Below are positions 26,625-34,333 of a stretch of 64,000 nucleotides of DNA, in pieces (position 1 is the first letter of the stretch; the number at the start of each line of letters is the position of its first letter). The DNA comes from an uncultured Eggerthella sp. (GTDB taxonomy: Bacteria > Actinomycetota > Coriobacteriia > Coriobacteriales > Eggerthellaceae). Location: positions 1 through 64,000 of the forward strand of contig UQML01000007.1 in NCBI GenBank assembly GCA_900542265.1. The letters run 5' to 3'. The notes beneath the pieces were generated by a model. That model did no database searches and was not told the origin of the DNA. It was given only the letters and a program-made list of their open reading frames with translations. Made by a program: the position numbers and the translations under genes.

Positions 26625-26809
26625 TGAAAGTTAAGTTTCTTGGTAAAACATCTTTTTTGATGCTCACGCATGACAAAATTTACGATGTTCTTTCGGTCGA
26701 AAAGGAATGGTACAGAGTAATTGACGACTCGGATGACGACTATCTCTATCCACCTGAATTATTCGAGATTGTTGAGCCGAACGACGGCAGTACGCCGGTG
26801 ACAGATTGA
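26621..26809 (+). CDS. Small acidic protein, probable immunity partner
   Basis: A 62-residue acidic protein (MMKVKFLGKTSFLMLTHDKI, then YDVLSVEKEWYRVIDDSDDDYLYPPELFEIVE). The pattern K-Y/I-Y-V-L...E..WYR(I/V)(V/I)D...DYLYPP.LFE is a compact beta-barrel-like family that I recall beside toxin-50 domains and in phages. Its ATG overlaps the upstream stop (ATGA), with GGAG three to six bases before it, so translation is coupled. Size, acidity and placement after a basic toxin-like gene point to immunity; this is inference. It is followed after 55 bases by the convergent end of the Fic gene. Confidence 0.6.
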   Translation: MMKVKFLGKTSFLMLTHDKIYDVLSVEKEWYRVIDDSDDDYLYPPELFEIVEPNDGSTPVTD

Positions 26810-26864
26810 GTCTCACCAAAGAACAAGCAGCAGCAATGCCTTGAATGATTCACGTAGGAAGATC

Positions 26865-27800
26865 CTATTGTAAGACCTTCCGGTACTTCTGCAATCGACT
26901 GTTGGGCTTGTCGGGGATGGTCGGTTCAACCAAGCCAGCCTCTATTGCGGGGTGCAGGTACGAGTACATGAAGGTTGGGCGGTGCTTCAACTCCAGTCTC
27001 TGCATCAACTCCGCGGCTGAGAGCTCTTCGTCACCCAATGCTAAAAGCAGCCTTCCGACTTGTTCGGTGACTTGTTCGGTATCCCCGCTAGCGAGCGCAT
27101 TTTCTTGTTCGCTTACCCAATCCAAGTGCATGAATCGATTCTTCAGTTCGTTGTCTTCCCCGAGCAAGAGGTTCCTAAAGAACGCCTCCAGAAACTGCGG
27201 GTCTGCGACAACGCCCTCAACCAGATTGTTGTAGTTCGCTCGCACGAGCGCGTTGCGGAAATACCAGGAATGCTCAGCAAAAGGCTGATTGTTGACCCTA
27301 TAGCCAAGCGAGTTCAGGTACTTGATGATGAACACTGCCGTCGAGCGCGTGCTGCCTTCGGAAAATGGGTGAATCTGCCAGATACCGGAAGTAAACCTAG
27401 CGATATGGTCGGCGACCTCATGCATCGACAGACCCTTGAACAGCTGGCCGTGAATCGACTTCCAGGTTGCGGGTGAGAGGCTGAAGGTTCGCTCGCTCAA
27501 GATCTTGGCGATGCGCGAAGACACGATGTCTGCTTCCTCGGTCTCAAGTTCCTTTTCGGTGCGTTTGTCGCGAGCCTTGTAGTAGCTCTCAATACGGCGC
27601 TCGGCCTCTTCCATGGAGATATCGCCGTCGATATTCTCCTGGGCAGTCTCAATCAGGTATTGGGACGGTTTGAGACCATCGACCGCTTGAAGGCCAATGG
27701 CAGTTTGCCACGCATCGGCTCGAGCGGCCTTATTAACCTCGCCTTCACGAATATACTCCTCGAGTTCGAAGCCCCAGGGCTTCATCATCTCTTCATCCAA
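26865..27800 (-). CDS. VbhA-Fic protein with internal deletion and altered Fic motif
   Basis: A 311-residue protein. The N-terminus (AIGLQAVDGLKPSQYLIETA, then ISMEEAERRIESYY) resembles the VbhA antitoxin domain fused to Fic. The Fic domain has two defects. First, IHGQLFKG is joined directly to LSMHEVADHIARFTSGIWQI, although relatives, and the pseudogene at 22320-22552, have about 55 residues between these blocks. Second, the catalytic motif reads HPFSEGSTRS, with Ser for the Asn of HPFxEGNxR. The frame is otherwise open, so the loss was in frame. A winged-helix tail (ELSAAELMQRLEL) remains. It starts 58 bases after the restriction-modification gene on the same strand, so the two are probably co-transcribed. 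Catalysis is doubtful. Confidence 0.82.
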   Translation of the reverse strand: MDEEMMKPWGFELEEYIREGEVNKAARADAWQTAIGLQAVDGLKPSQYLIETAQENIDGDISMEEAERRIESYYKARDKRTEKELETEEADIVSSRIAKILSERTFSLSPATWKSIHGQLFKGLSMHEVADHIARFTSGIWQIHPFSEGSTRSTAVFIIKYLNSLGYRVNNQPFAEHSWYFRNALVRANYNNLVEGVVADPQFLEAFFRNLLLGEDNELKNRFMHLDWVSEQENALASGDTEQVTEQVGRLLLALGDEELSAAELMQRLELKHRPTFMYSYLHPAIEAGLVEPTIPDKPNSRLQKYRKVLQ

Positions 27801-27858
27801 GGCTTCGCCTCCTTCATTTGTTCAGTGGAAGAGAAAGACACTTTCCTCCTTGAATGCT

Positions 27859-30800
27859 CTATAGCTCGAACGTCCAGTCGTTGTAGGCGTTGAGGCAGCG
27901 CTTCTTTTGATCGGCATCAACGAGTGGGAAAGAGTCGAGCACGCTCTGATATTCTTCGTAGGTCAATCCGTACAAATGCGCGACTCTGGCATCAATGCGT
28001 GCGATTAGCTTGTTGCGGGATTCTTCGTCGTCAAGCGCCGCAACGCCTCCGCGGAAAGTCTCGAAGTCATCGCCCTCAAATAGAGGTAGTGCCATTTTTC
28101 CAATTTCACGAATGGCTTCGAGGTCACGCGGAAGAGGGAGCTCCTTCAAAATGAACGCGCTAACATGTTTCGCCATACGTTGACGCACATAGAAGTCTGG
28201 CGTAGTCGAGCTCAAGATCGCATCAAGTGCAGCTATGATCTCGTAATCGCCTACGAAGTCACCTTGAAGCTCTATCAGATTAAGCGTGTTTCCGACAAAA
28301 GCACCTCTCGGTATCACGCTGCAGATCAAACTGCGTGTATCCGTAGGCTGAGCTATATCGCGCCAACCGATTCTGTAGGTTCGATCGGGAAGTTGCTTTT
28401 GTTCTATTCTCCACTTCGAGGCAAGGCGCGCCTCTCCTTCGTTTTGGATAACGAAGCGCTCAGGATCTTTTAGGTGGGCATTGTAGTGATGAATCATGCT
28501 GCCTTGATACAACGGCCAGCCTGTACCTCTTGTATTGAAGAGATCGGAATCATTGGTCATGTGAAATTCTGTATAAGTACGGATGCGCAGCATTTCTTCT
28601 TCGTTGCCGATGGGCTGATACTCCATCATCTTCTTGAATACATCCATCTGCTTTTTGTTGCGGAACTCGAAGATGGTCAGAGTATCCGGACTGGCTTCTT
28701 TAATGAATTCAGTTGGATAGCTGTACGTTCTATGGAGAGCACGCTTGTTGTGCTCGTTTTTCGCGATGTAATCCTCGTCAGGCTCCCCATCAAGCCAAAT
28801 TGGGTCATACCAGTAGAAACCAGCTTTGAATGCAAGGTTCTTTCTGGGCTTTGTCTTCTCGAAGGTGACGACGTCGAACTTGTACTGCCCGTGGATGTCA
28901 AACAATCTCTTTCTGTTTTCGAACATTACGAGCTCGCGAATGGTACACCTCTCTAAAAGCAAGCGCCTCAGTCCAGTGCATCCGGCATCGATGTTCAGAT
29001 TGTCGGGAACCACCAAGCCGCAGATCCCCTTGTCCTTGAGAATCGTATAGATCTTCTCGATAAAGACCTTGTATAAGTTGTTGTCCCCCTTAAGCGCCTT
29101 TCCGTCTTTACCCTTTACAACTTGCCACTCATAGGAGTCCTGATAGAAGCGGTTCTGCTTCGTGAAATTCTCCTCATAGCGCTTCCACCCTTCGGCAATC
29201 TCCGGCCTGTCCGCCATGAGCGCGTCGCTGGCAGCCTTCGCATCTTTTGTCTCCATGTAGGCGTAGCCCTCGATAAGGTCGGAGAAGTATTCCTCACGAT
29301 AGGGTTTGACCTTGTCCCAGGGTGGGTTGCTTATGACGAAATCGAATCCGCCTCGAACCGCGATATGCGGGAATGCAATCCTCCAATGGAGCGGCCGATA
29401 GTCATTGCGAATCTCGTCATCGATGTCCTTCAGCGCTAGCACCGATGCAGGGATCTCGGAATCGCCTGCAAGGATCTTCTTGACGTAATCCCTATCGGTG
29501 TCTATTCCATCAACTAGCTGTTCGTAACCCGCATTAACGATGTCCATCTTGTCGGGCAGCAGCCACTTCGCGAGCTTCACGTTGTACAGGAAGGCGACCT
29601 GTCGTTGCAGAGGACGCACCTCGTCGCGCCAATACGAATCGACCGCATGAACTTCATCTACCGTGTTGCGAGGCATGTCTAGCATGCGCGTCACATTGCG
29701 CAAAAGATCTGATTGGATGTCCTTCTCGACCTGCTCCTGGCTCCTGAATAGCGCCATCTGGAACTCATCATCGGACGCCTCGACCTCGTCATAGACGCCG
29801 ATGAGGCTGTTTCCGCATGCAAGGTTGTAGTCGAAGAACTCGAAGGGCTTGTCCGGTCTGAAGACCTTCATCCACAAGACCAGCTTGGCAAGCTCAACGG
29901 CGGTGGGATTCAGGTCAACGCCGTAGATGCACTTCCTCGCGATCTGGGTATGAACCATATAAGATGTCTCTTTGTCCCAGACCCTGTCCGTCTTCCCGTC
30001 CTCGTGAAGCTCCTCTAAGCATTGGCGCACGAACTCGACCATGCGGTTGTAGCAGGCAATGAGCATGTGCCCGCTTCCCATTGCCGGATCGCAAACCTTG
30101 ATATCCAAGACAGCATTGAAAAGATCGTCGAAACCCGACCCATGCTTCTCCTTAGCTTCTTGCAGCTGCGGAGAGAGCCCGGTTTCGACAAGGTGCTCCA
30201 CGATAAGGTCGGGAGTGTAGTAGGATCCCGTCGCCTTGCGTTCGCCCTTGTGGTTAATCAGGTACAAGTCTCCCGCGCGAACATCGCGGCGTATGCGCTT
30301 CTTGTTCACTATCGAGGGCATCTCGTCGATGGCTCTGTCGCTTATCGCCATCTTGTATTCCAATAAACTCTCGTAGATGCCGCCAAGCTCGCGCTCCGAG
30401 ATCGTCGAGAAGTCCACTGTGTAGACGCGCTTCTTCACCTGGACGCGGCAGAGGTTGTCGATGGCGCGCGAGAACAGGATGTCGTCCATGTCGAGGTCAT
30501 AGAGCAGCGGGTGCTTTTTCGACGAGAACAGACCGCCATTGTATTTGGCGTCGATGAGCTTGAAGGTGTTCGCCAGCTTCAGGTCGTCATTGCGCAGGAA
30601 CTCGCTCTCAAGATCAAACGAGCCGATTTGATCGCTGTGGGAGATGATGAGCTCCAACAGGTTCCCCTCGCCCTTGATGACCTTGGGAATCACGCCTTGG
30701 TCGAATAGGTTGCGATCTTCCGCGTAAAGCACGAATAGAAGGCGAAGGAGGAACACCAGCGATTCATCGTAGACGATGCGAAGCAGGTCAGCGCGAACCC

Positions 30801-31671
30801 GCTCGTCCTTGTGCGCGTCTTCGACACTGATTCCATATGCGCTCTTGATGACGGCAGCGAGGATCGGGCTTTCCTCGACATAAACCTTGCGCCAGATTCC
30901 CGTCGCGATATATTCCAGAGCCGTGAACGTCTGCTCGCGCAGCTCGGTTGTGACAGCACGCTCAAGCTCGCTGGAATCCTGCTCGTGCTTCACAAGCTGC
31001 CCGGCAAGAGACTGCCTGCAGAAGAAGATGCCGAAGAGCTTCAAATACTTGTCGCGTTCCGCCTTGTCCGGGCAGTTCGCGATCGCCTCAAGGTCAAACT
31101 CGATGAAGTGGCGTTCGTACTCCTTAACGCTATGCGTATACAGCTTTGAATAGATTCGCCACGTATAGCCATCGGTGAGCACGATGTAGTTGACGTCGTT
31201 ATCGCTTCCAGTGTTGTTGAGCATCAAGTTGAGCGTGCGCAAATAATTGAGCGTCTGGTAGATCTCGTCTGTGTTGTCTTCCTTGCGAATGAAGTATTTG
31301 CCCTCGATGCGCCCATATCGCTTGGACTCGATAACAGCCGTCGTGTTGGCATGATTCGGAAGGCACTCGTCGCCGTCGTAAACGACGAAGTCCATGATGT
31401 CCCCGTCCAGGCCAACTTGAGCCAATAGCTTGTTGTCCAAGCTCTCAAGAATCGGACGAATGAGAACGTCTTCTGTCTGACGCTCGTTGAGCTCTCGCGA
31501 TTCGGCGAACACGTCTTTGAGCGGCTTTTGGCCGACACCGTCTACCCAATCAGTCAGACGGTTGCAGTGGAATTCCTTGAACTGCTTGGTCTGCGGCAGC
31601 ACCTCCTCGATGTAATGAGATGAGATTAACCCGCTGCCATCTTCGTCTAATGAGGTCTTGATATATTCCAC
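27859..31671 (-). CDS. Type IIG (Eco57I-like) restriction-modification protein
   Basis: A 1270-residue single-chain enzyme combining DNA cleavage and N6-adenine methylation. The N-terminal region has a PD-(D/E)xK-type nuclease pattern: DGDIMDFVVYDGDE followed by AVIESKRYG, an ExK. The central methylase has ATGSYYTPDLIVEHLV, motif I CDPAMGSGHMLI (near residue 530), YGVDLNPTAVELA, and motif IV NPPW (near residue 785). The C-terminal 350 residues should hold target recognition. Length and order fit Eco57I/BREX-PglX-like methylases, but no other BREX or DISARM gene is present, so a stand-alone Type IIG system is the simpler reading. GTG at 31671 follows GGGAG. The gene is visibly GC-richer than the flanks. 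A Fic gene follows. Confidence 0.88.
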   Translation of the reverse strand: MEYIKTSLDEDGSGLISSHYIEEVLPQTKQFKEFHCNRLTDWVDGVGQKPLKDVFAESRELNERQTEDVLIRPILESLDNKLLAQVGLDGDIMDFVVYDGDECLPNHANTTAVIESKRYGRIEGKYFIRKEDNTDEIYQTLNYLRTLNLMLNNTGSDNDVNYIVLTDGYTWRIYSKLYTHSVKEYERHFIEFDLEAIANCPDKAERDKYLKLFGIFFCRQSLAGQLVKHEQDSSELERAVTTELREQTFTALEYIATGIWRKVYVEESPILAAVIKSAYGISVEDAHKDERVRADLLRIVYDESLVFLLRLLFVLYAEDRNLFDQGVIPKVIKGEGNLLELIISHSDQIGSFDLESEFLRNDDLKLANTFKLIDAKYNGGLFSSKKHPLLYDLDMDDILFSRAIDNLCRVQVKKRVYTVDFSTISERELGGIYESLLEYKMAISDRAIDEMPSIVNKKRIRRDVRAGDLYLINHKGERKATGSYYTPDLIVEHLVETGLSPQLQEAKEKHGSGFDDLFNAVLDIKVCDPAMGSGHMLIACYNRMVEFVRQCLEELHEDGKTDRVWDKETSYMVHTQIARKCIYGVDLNPTAVELAKLVLWMKVFRPDKPFEFFDYNLACGNSLIGVYDEVEASDDEFQMALFRSQEQVEKDIQSDLLRNVTRMLDMPRNTVDEVHAVDSYWRDEVRPLQRQVAFLYNVKLAKWLLPDKMDIVNAGYEQLVDGIDTDRDYVKKILAGDSEIPASVLALKDIDDEIRNDYRPLHWRIAFPHIAVRGGFDFVISNPPWDKVKPYREEYFSDLIEGYAYMETKDAKAASDALMADRPEIAEGWKRYEENFTKQNRFYQDSYEWQVVKGKDGKALKGDNNLYKVFIEKIYTILKDKGICGLVVPDNLNIDAGCTGLRRLLLERCTIRELVMFENRKRLFDIHGQYKFDVVTFEKTKPRKNLAFKAGFYWYDPIWLDGEPDEDYIAKNEHNKRALHRTYSYPTEFIKEASPDTLTIFEFRNKKQMDVFKKMMEYQPIGNEEEMLRIRTYTEFHMTNDSDLFNTRGTGWPLYQGSMIHHYNAHLKDPERFVIQNEGEARLASKWRIEQKQLPDRTYRIGWRDIAQPTDTRSLICSVIPRGAFVGNTLNLIELQGDFVGDYEIIAALDAILSSTTPDFYVRQRMAKHVSAFILKELPLPRDLEAIREIGKMALPLFEGDDFETFRGGVAALDDEESRNKLIARIDARVAHLYGLTYEEYQSVLDSFPLVDADQKKRCLNAYNDWTFEL

Positions 31672-31786
31672 GTTTCTCCCAATCGCTTTTGCTTGCTAAA
31701 GACACGAGCCGCGCGATTCCCAGAAACTTCGCCGCTCCAAATATCTCTTGAACCTGTTTCATATATTTTCTCATAGAAATAAAGTA

Positions 31787-31806
31787 AGCCCCGCCTAAGC
31801 AGGGCT
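31787..31806 (-). terminator. Terminator after the mobC remnant
   Basis: AGCCC at 31787-31791 pairs with GGGCT at 31802-31806; on the minus strand it follows the mobC stop at 31869 and is followed by TACTTTATTT. It separates mobC from the restriction gene. Confidence 0.55.
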
Positions 31807-31868
31807 CCTTTCCGCATACTCCACGATTCTAGAGATTGATGGTTAATGCCTCTACGGATGGCTCGGCG

Positions 31869-32288
31869 CTATTTCTTTGGCTTCTGCCGATAGGTGTCAA
31901 GGTAGAGTTTTCGGCTCTCCACGATCGCCTCCGAGTCGAGCTTGAGGTCATCGAGGCCGCCACGAACCGCATCGATGCTCTTCGTGGCTTTCTTCATCAG
32001 GCTGAGCATTTCTGTTTCCAGTTTTGCGCCGTGCCTAATCTTTAACGCAATGGTGTTGAGCGCGTGCGCTGCCTGGTTGAGCAAGATACCCTGCTTTCTG
32101 ATCTGGTAATCCATGATTCCCTGCGCACGCGGATCGATGATGACGAACGAATCAGGGTCTTCGCCGATCTTGCATTCTATTGGTAATCGGGTGAGCAGCC
32201 GGATGTAGTCGCTGGTGTTGAGCTCCATTGCAGCTGCTTCCGATTTGAGCTTCTGGAAGTCCGGCTCGTCGAGCCTGCATGTGATCAT
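31869..32288 (-). CDS. mobC: MobC-family relaxosome accessory protein, probably 5'-truncated
   Basis: A 139-residue protein of the MobC type, which helps a relaxase nick oriT during mobilisation. It has an N-terminal ribbon-helix-helix-like strand (ITCRLDEPDFQKLKSEAAAM), a basic middle, and the family hallmark GILLNQAAHALN (about 67-78), followed by a long helix. The frame begins at an ATG that directly continues a VapE remnant, without a ribosome-binding site, so the first few residues may be lost at a deletion junction. No relaxase (MobA) gene is present; normally it would follow directly, but a terminator does. Function would require a relaxase in trans, and expression is uncertain. Confidence 0.8.
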   Translation of the reverse strand: MITCRLDEPDFQKLKSEAAAMELNTSDYIRLLTRLPIECKIGEDPDSFVIIDPRAQGIMDYQIRKQGILLNQAAHALNTIALKIRHGAKLETEMLSLMKKATKSIDAVRGGLDDLKLDSEAIVESRKLYLDTYRQKPKK

Positions 32289-32440
32289 ATGGGTCTAATG
32301 AAAGCTTGCGCACGAACGTAGACTTGCCAATACCCTGATTGCCAATGAACACCGGCATGTAATCGAACTTGCATCCAGGCTCGAACGTACGGGCAATCTC
32401 CGAGATGAGCGGATCACCCCTACGCATCGCGAGCACTTTC
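32285..32440 (-). pseudogene. Remnant of a VapE/primase-helicase ATPase
   Basis: About 50 codons in one minus-strand frame read LISEIARTFEPGCKFDYMPV followed by the Walker A stretch GNQGIGKSTFVRKLS, the characteristic P-loop region of virulence-associated E family proteins (phage and ICE replication ATPases). Homology stops abruptly on both sides: upstream is the HTH gene's end, downstream the mobC start. It is a deletion scar left from a replication module. Confidence 0.75.
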
Positions 32441-32686
32441 CACAAGAGAGACCATGGCGGTCTTCGGAACATACCAGCGCTTCCCGATGCGCACAGCTGG
32501 AAGCTTTCCCTTAGAGCAAAGAGAGCGCACGGTGGCCTCACACTGCCCGGTGATTTCAGAGAGATGTGCAGGCGTTAGCAGGTCTGGATAGTCTTCAAAA
32601 AGCATTTGCGCGGACTGAGACTCCGGCGGGTTTTCACTTAGATAGATGACCCTGCATGTAGGTTCATCCGCATTCATGTTAAGCAT
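32420..32686 (-). CDS. Excisionase-like helix-turn-helix protein
   Basis: An 88-residue protein whose C-terminal half (LLTPAHLSEITGQCEATVRS, then GKLPAVRIGKRWYVPKTAMV) is an HTH_17/excisionase-type DNA-binding domain: helix, turn, helix, then a wing with the RIG(K/R)xWxxP pattern. The first 35 residues are polar and may be disordered. ATG at 32686 lies about ten bases after AAGGAAG; a second ATG follows three codons later. It is divergent from the zinc-finger gene and upstream of VapE/mobC remnants. In integrative elements such proteins direct excision or regulate early genes; with the integrase truncated, its role here is probably regulatory or vestigial. Confidence 0.82.
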   Translation of the reverse strand: MLNMNADEPTCRVIYLSENPPESQSAQMLFEDYPDLLTPAHLSEITGQCEATVRSLCSKGKLPAVRIGKRWYVPKTAMVSLVESARDA

Positions 32687-32713
32687 AACATCACTTCCTT
32701 TCGATTTCTTTAC

Positions 32714-32782
32714 TTGACGTTCCGGCTAGCCTGGGGCTATTATGAGTTCATAAGTTGACACGTTAAAGACGGTTTTTATAGG
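32714..32782 (+). promoter_or_regulatory. Two candidate promoters of the zinc-finger gene
   Basis: TTGACG (32714-32719), 18-base spacer, TATTAT (32738-32743); and TTGACA (32755-32760), 16-base spacer, TATAGG (32777-32782). Both face the zinc-finger gene at 32803. The second would give a leader of only about 15 bases containing the GAGG ribosome-binding site. Confidence 0.6.
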
Positions 32783-32802
32783 TATTTTGAAAACGAGGAA
32801 AA

Positions 32803-33843
32803 ATGAAGGACTTCATGCCAGCGCGCGACAACTTCATAAACAGCACCGAAGACAGAACTTGGAAGTCGTCTAATCAAGATGTCGAACGCTTCATCGCAAG
32901 CGATACGGCCTCAAAGATGCGCAGCTTTCTCAAAAGCGCTCCCGATATGTTCGAGGCGGGTGACAGGATGGCACTCCCTGTTGAAGTTGATCTGAACTCA
33001 GCATTAGCTGCTCGTGCCGTGTTGCAACTCGCATTGCTCGCAAGGGAAACCGCAAAGAATAGCGATACCACTCTTTCGGAAACGGATCTTGACGGGTACG
33101 GACTATTTGCGACCAGAGCATCGCAAGAGATACAAGGCTTCATGCGAGATCGTGCGAGGATGGTTACAGAAACCGCGCAGCTCATGGCTGAGGACAAAGA
33201 CGATGATGCCTTCCTCAAAAGCGAGATGGGCTTTACCGGGGTGTTGGATCGCGATGCTGAGATCATCGGGATTGCGTTTGACATTGTCGTACCCAAAGGA
33301 GACTATGCAACTTTCCTTCGGCGCATGATCGAAACAAATGCCCTTGCGACTGAGGCGCGTGGTTTGGCAAACCGGTGGGCAAGTGAATGGAGCATCCTGG
33401 AAGAAGATGACACCCTTGAAGATGCCGACGAAGAAGATTCCAATTGCCTACGATTGAGGTGCGCAATGGGCTACTATGAAGATTCCAATGCCGGTATCAG
33501 GCATGCCCTTTCGAATCTTTGCGACTACCTGATGACGCTCCATATGGGCGATATGCGAACCGTGGTCATCGATGGTCAGGAGGTCAGATCCATTGCAACG
33601 GGTATCGGGTCTCTTTGGTGGAGCGCCCTAGACGCCATGCGCATAGGCAGGCTTGGCGCATGTGAGGTTTGCGGAAAGCCCTTCATCACCAACAACGAGC
33701 GCGGTAAGAAGCGCAAGTACTGCTCTGAAGCATGCAAACAATGGAGAAAAGTTCATCCAGGCGAAACTCGGATGAACAAAGACAAGCCATCCCCGCCCGA
33801 ATGGGCGTGTGTGGGGCGTGTGTGGATAGATAGGCACCAGTAG
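32803..33843 (+). CDS. CGNR-type zinc-finger protein of the integrative element
   Basis: A 346-residue protein, function unknown. The first 260 residues are mostly helical and acidic, without a motif I recognise. The C-terminus has a four-Cys zinc finger, CEVCGKPFI followed by GKKRKYCSEACKQWRK, as in CGNR/ABATE-type proteins and some phage DNA-binding proteins. ATG at 32803 follows GAGGAAAA. It has its own strong promoters, is divergent from the excisionase-like gene, and lies 31 bases before the truncated integrase, so the two were probably one operon. The arrangement suggests a regulator of element maintenance or integrase expression (inference). It looks intact. Confidence 0.7.
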   Translation: MKDFMPARDNFINSTEDRTWKSSNQDVERFIASDTASKMRSFLKSAPDMFEAGDRMALPVEVDLNSALAARAVLQLALLARETAKNSDTTLSETDLDGYGLFATRASQEIQGFMRDRARMVTETAQLMAEDKDDDAFLKSEMGFTGVLDRDAEIIGIAFDIVVPKGDYATFLRRMIETNALATEARGLANRWASEWSILEEDDTLEDADEEDSNCLRLRCAMGYYEDSNAGIRHALSNLCDYLMTLHMGDMRTVVIDGQEVRSIATGIGSLWWSALDAMRIGRLGACEVCGKPFITNNERGKKRKYCSEACKQWRKVHPGETRMNKDKPSPPEWACVGRVWIDRHQ

Positions 33844-33874
33844 CGCGAACTACCGGTTAGGAGGTGAATGAACA

Positions 33875-33988
33875 ATGGCAAAAGGAGACGGAAGCATAAG
33901 CGTCGTGAAGGACAAGAGCGGCAATGTCGTTCGCAACCGCTGGCGCGTGAGCTTGAGCTTCGGCACCGACCCCTCAAAACCCACCTGA
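33875..33988 (+). pseudogene. int: N-terminal fragment of a phage-type integrase
   Basis: Thirty-seven codons, MAKGDGSISVVKDKSG, then RNRWRVSLSFGTDPS, match the N-terminal AP2-like arm-binding domain of tyrosine recombinases (typical start MAKGDGSI followed by a W.V..S.G strand). A proper AGGAGGTG ribosome-binding site and ATG are present. The frame ends at TGA, directly where the tRNA-terminator sequence begins, so the core-binding and catalytic domains (about 350 residues) are missing. It points at the intact tRNA-fMet gene, the expected place for the integrase of an element inserted there. Confidence 0.8.
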
Positions 33989-33999
33989 TACAAAGTAAA

Positions 34000-34028
34000 C
34001 AGGCCAGACGGATTAGCCATCTGACCTG
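34000..34028 (-). terminator. Terminator of the intact tRNA-fMet gene
   Basis: CAGGCCAGA at 34000-34008 pairs with TCTGACCTG at 34020-34028 (one wobble). Almost the same hairpin stands beside the outer attachment site at 22590-22618, so the element supplied a replacement 3' end plus terminator. Confidence 0.75.
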
Positions 34029-34036
34029 CGAAAAGT

Positions 34037-34113
<77 letters not shown>

Positions 34114-34143
34114 CTATGTAGTTGCTGATCAACAGCAGTATTC

Positions 34144-34171
34144 ATAATAACACGCCTCCGGGCGTTTGCAA
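34144..34171 (-). promoter_or_regulatory. Promoter of tRNA-fMet
   Basis: On the minus strand TTGCAA (34171-34166), 16-base spacer and TATTAT (34149-34144), about 30 bases upstream of the tRNA 5' end. A GC hairpin, ACGCC...GGCGT, lies in the spacer. Confidence 0.65.
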
Positions 34172-34333
34172 ACCCTAAATTCCTGAGCGAGCATTTCAAC
34201 GTAACTTCTGGCACGTTCCGGCACGTTTTCAATACATTTTTTGACACCTTTTCAGTCACCTTTTTGACATAAATCAACCCACCGTGCCACACGTAAAGCC
34301 TCATCGTACGTAGCAATCCTATCGCCAAGATTA

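Noticed and set aside
27859..31671. BREX or DISARM defence locus
   Set aside because: The methylase resembles PglX-type proteins, but no other BREX gene (brxA/B/C, pglZ, brxL) or DISARM helicase lies nearby; a stand-alone Type IIG enzyme fits better.
31550..31774. Small minus-strand gene (74 codons) upstream of and overlapping the restriction gene start
   Set aside because: It overlaps the restriction gene in another frame, has no recognisable domain, and the restriction gene has its own good ribosome-binding site.
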